Source: Ruminiclostridium sp. (GTDB lineage Bacteria > Bacillota > Clostridia > Oscillospirales > Oscillospiraceae). From it: DNA of 5,507 nt. Every line of letters starts with the position of its first letter. Position 1 is the stretch's first letter. This document shows, piece after piece, positions 5,013-5,507 of the stretch. Below the pieces are notes generated by a model, which saw only the letters and a list, made by a program, of their open reading frames with translations, did not search any database and was not told the origin of the DNA. The stretch lies in the NCBI GenBank assembly GCA_017560855.1, contig JAFZEB010000131.1, forward strand, positions 1-5,507, written 5' to 3'. Position numbers and translations under genes: made by a program.

Positions 5013-5507
5013 TTAAAATGGATTTCCTTCCTCTTCCAGGAAGTAGGTCGCCTCCATGTCGGCCACAGACAGGGCGAAGGCGAGGGGGTATTTGGCAAAG
5101 GCCTTGCCCACCATGCGGGCGTCCTCGGTGCCGGAGAAACCCATGTGCCAGCGGATGGCCATGGCCTCTTCTCTGGTCAGACGGACGTACCCGTTGACGA
5201 TGTACACCGACTTCTCCCCGTGGCCGTAGGGCAGAGGATCGTCAAAGGTAAAGGTGGGGACCTGGGTCCATCGACCGTCCTCCCCCTTCACGTTCCGGGT
5301 GGAGGGCTTGTAGCAGCCGATCTTGCACACATCGTGGAGCAGGGAGACCAGGGCAATGGACTCCGGGCTGGAGTCCAGTCCGGACAGGTCGGTGACCCGC
5401 TCCCGGGACAGGTAATCGGACAGGCAGTGGTAGACCTTGAGGCTGTGCTCGCACAGACCCCCGGCATCGGAGCCGGGGTACTTGGCAGAAGCCGGTGCGG
5501 TGAAAAA
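5013..5507 (-). CDS. HD-domain metal-dependent hydrolase, 5' end cut off by the window
   Basis: This is a phosphohydrolase-fold protein of the HD superfamily; its substrate is unknown. The 164 visible residues are open to the window edge and lack the start. Numbering from the first visible residue, the putative metal ligands are His21 (in GLCEHSLKVY), His58-Asp59 (LLHDVCK, with Lys62), His96 (GHGEKS), His121 (WHMG) and Asp150 (SVADMEATY). This H...HD...H...H...D set is complete and suggests an active enzyme, possibly with two metals. The middle block CYKPSTRNVK..DGRW, the GHGEKS motif and LTREEAMAIRWHMG resemble an uncharacterised clostridial and phage HD family that I recall only in general terms. 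YhaM-type exonuclease HD domains share the first part of the pattern, but no OB-fold region is visible here. The true start lies beyond 5507; an internal GTG at 5330 would remove His21 and His58-Asp59, so it is not the start. Confidence 0.85.
   Translation of the reverse strand, partial: FFTAPASAKYPGSDAGGLCEHSLKVYHCLSDYLSRERVTDLSGLDSSPESIALVSLLHDVCKIGCYKPSTRNVKGEDGRWTQVPTFTFDDPLPYGHGEKSVYIVNGYVRLTREEAMAIRWHMGFSGTEDARMVGKAFAKYPLAFALSVADMEATYFLEEEGNPF

Noticed and set aside
4975..5018. Possible promoter (TTGAGT with TAGAAA) in the gap before the helicase on the minus strand
   Set aside because: The spacing is about 14 nt rather than 16-18 and both boxes are weak, so it cannot be distinguished from chance.

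Overview
The window looks like ordinary chromosome from a fairly GC-rich Firmicute, most likely a gut clostridium of the Oscillospiraceae (Flavonifractor/Intestinimonas/Oscillibacter-like). That placement is an inference. It rests on the gene families, the GC-rich codon use combined with purine-rich Shine-Dalgarno sites, and two intergenic inverted-repeat elements of a kind I associate from memory with these genomes. No sequence search was possible.

Every gene I can support lies on the minus strand, so the window reads in gene order from right to left. At the right edge is a 5'-truncated HD-domain metal-dependent hydrolase (5013-5507). After a 191-bp gap holding repeat element B comes a 619-residue DEAD-box RNA helicase with a long Lys/Ala/Pro-rich tail (2962-4821). 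Its stop overlaps by 8 bp the start of a membrane-anchored YkuE/YaeI-type metallophosphoesterase (2079-2969). A 224-bp gap follows, holding repeat element A and a smaller palindrome. Then come azlC (1129-1854) and azlD (825-1139), overlapping by 11 bp and forming a two-subunit branched-chain amino acid exporter. Finally, mnmG (1-792, 3' end outside the window) starts 32 bp after azlD.

The likely transcription units are helicase-metallophosphoesterase (coupled by overlap) and azlC-azlD-mnmG (coupled by overlap and short spacing). The HD hydrolase could be read into the helicase through element B. RNA is a loose common theme: the helicase remodels RNA and MnmG modifies the tRNA wobble uridine. 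I see no single pathway joining all six genes. No RNA gene, CRISPR array, insertion sequence or prophage gene is visible. No stretch over 300 bp lacks a gene.

The most interesting non-coding signal is a pair of about 120-bp elements built from the same ~50-bp module, arranged in opposite order in the two copies. One stem shows a compensatory base-pair change between copies. I found no convincing undescribed multi-gene system.
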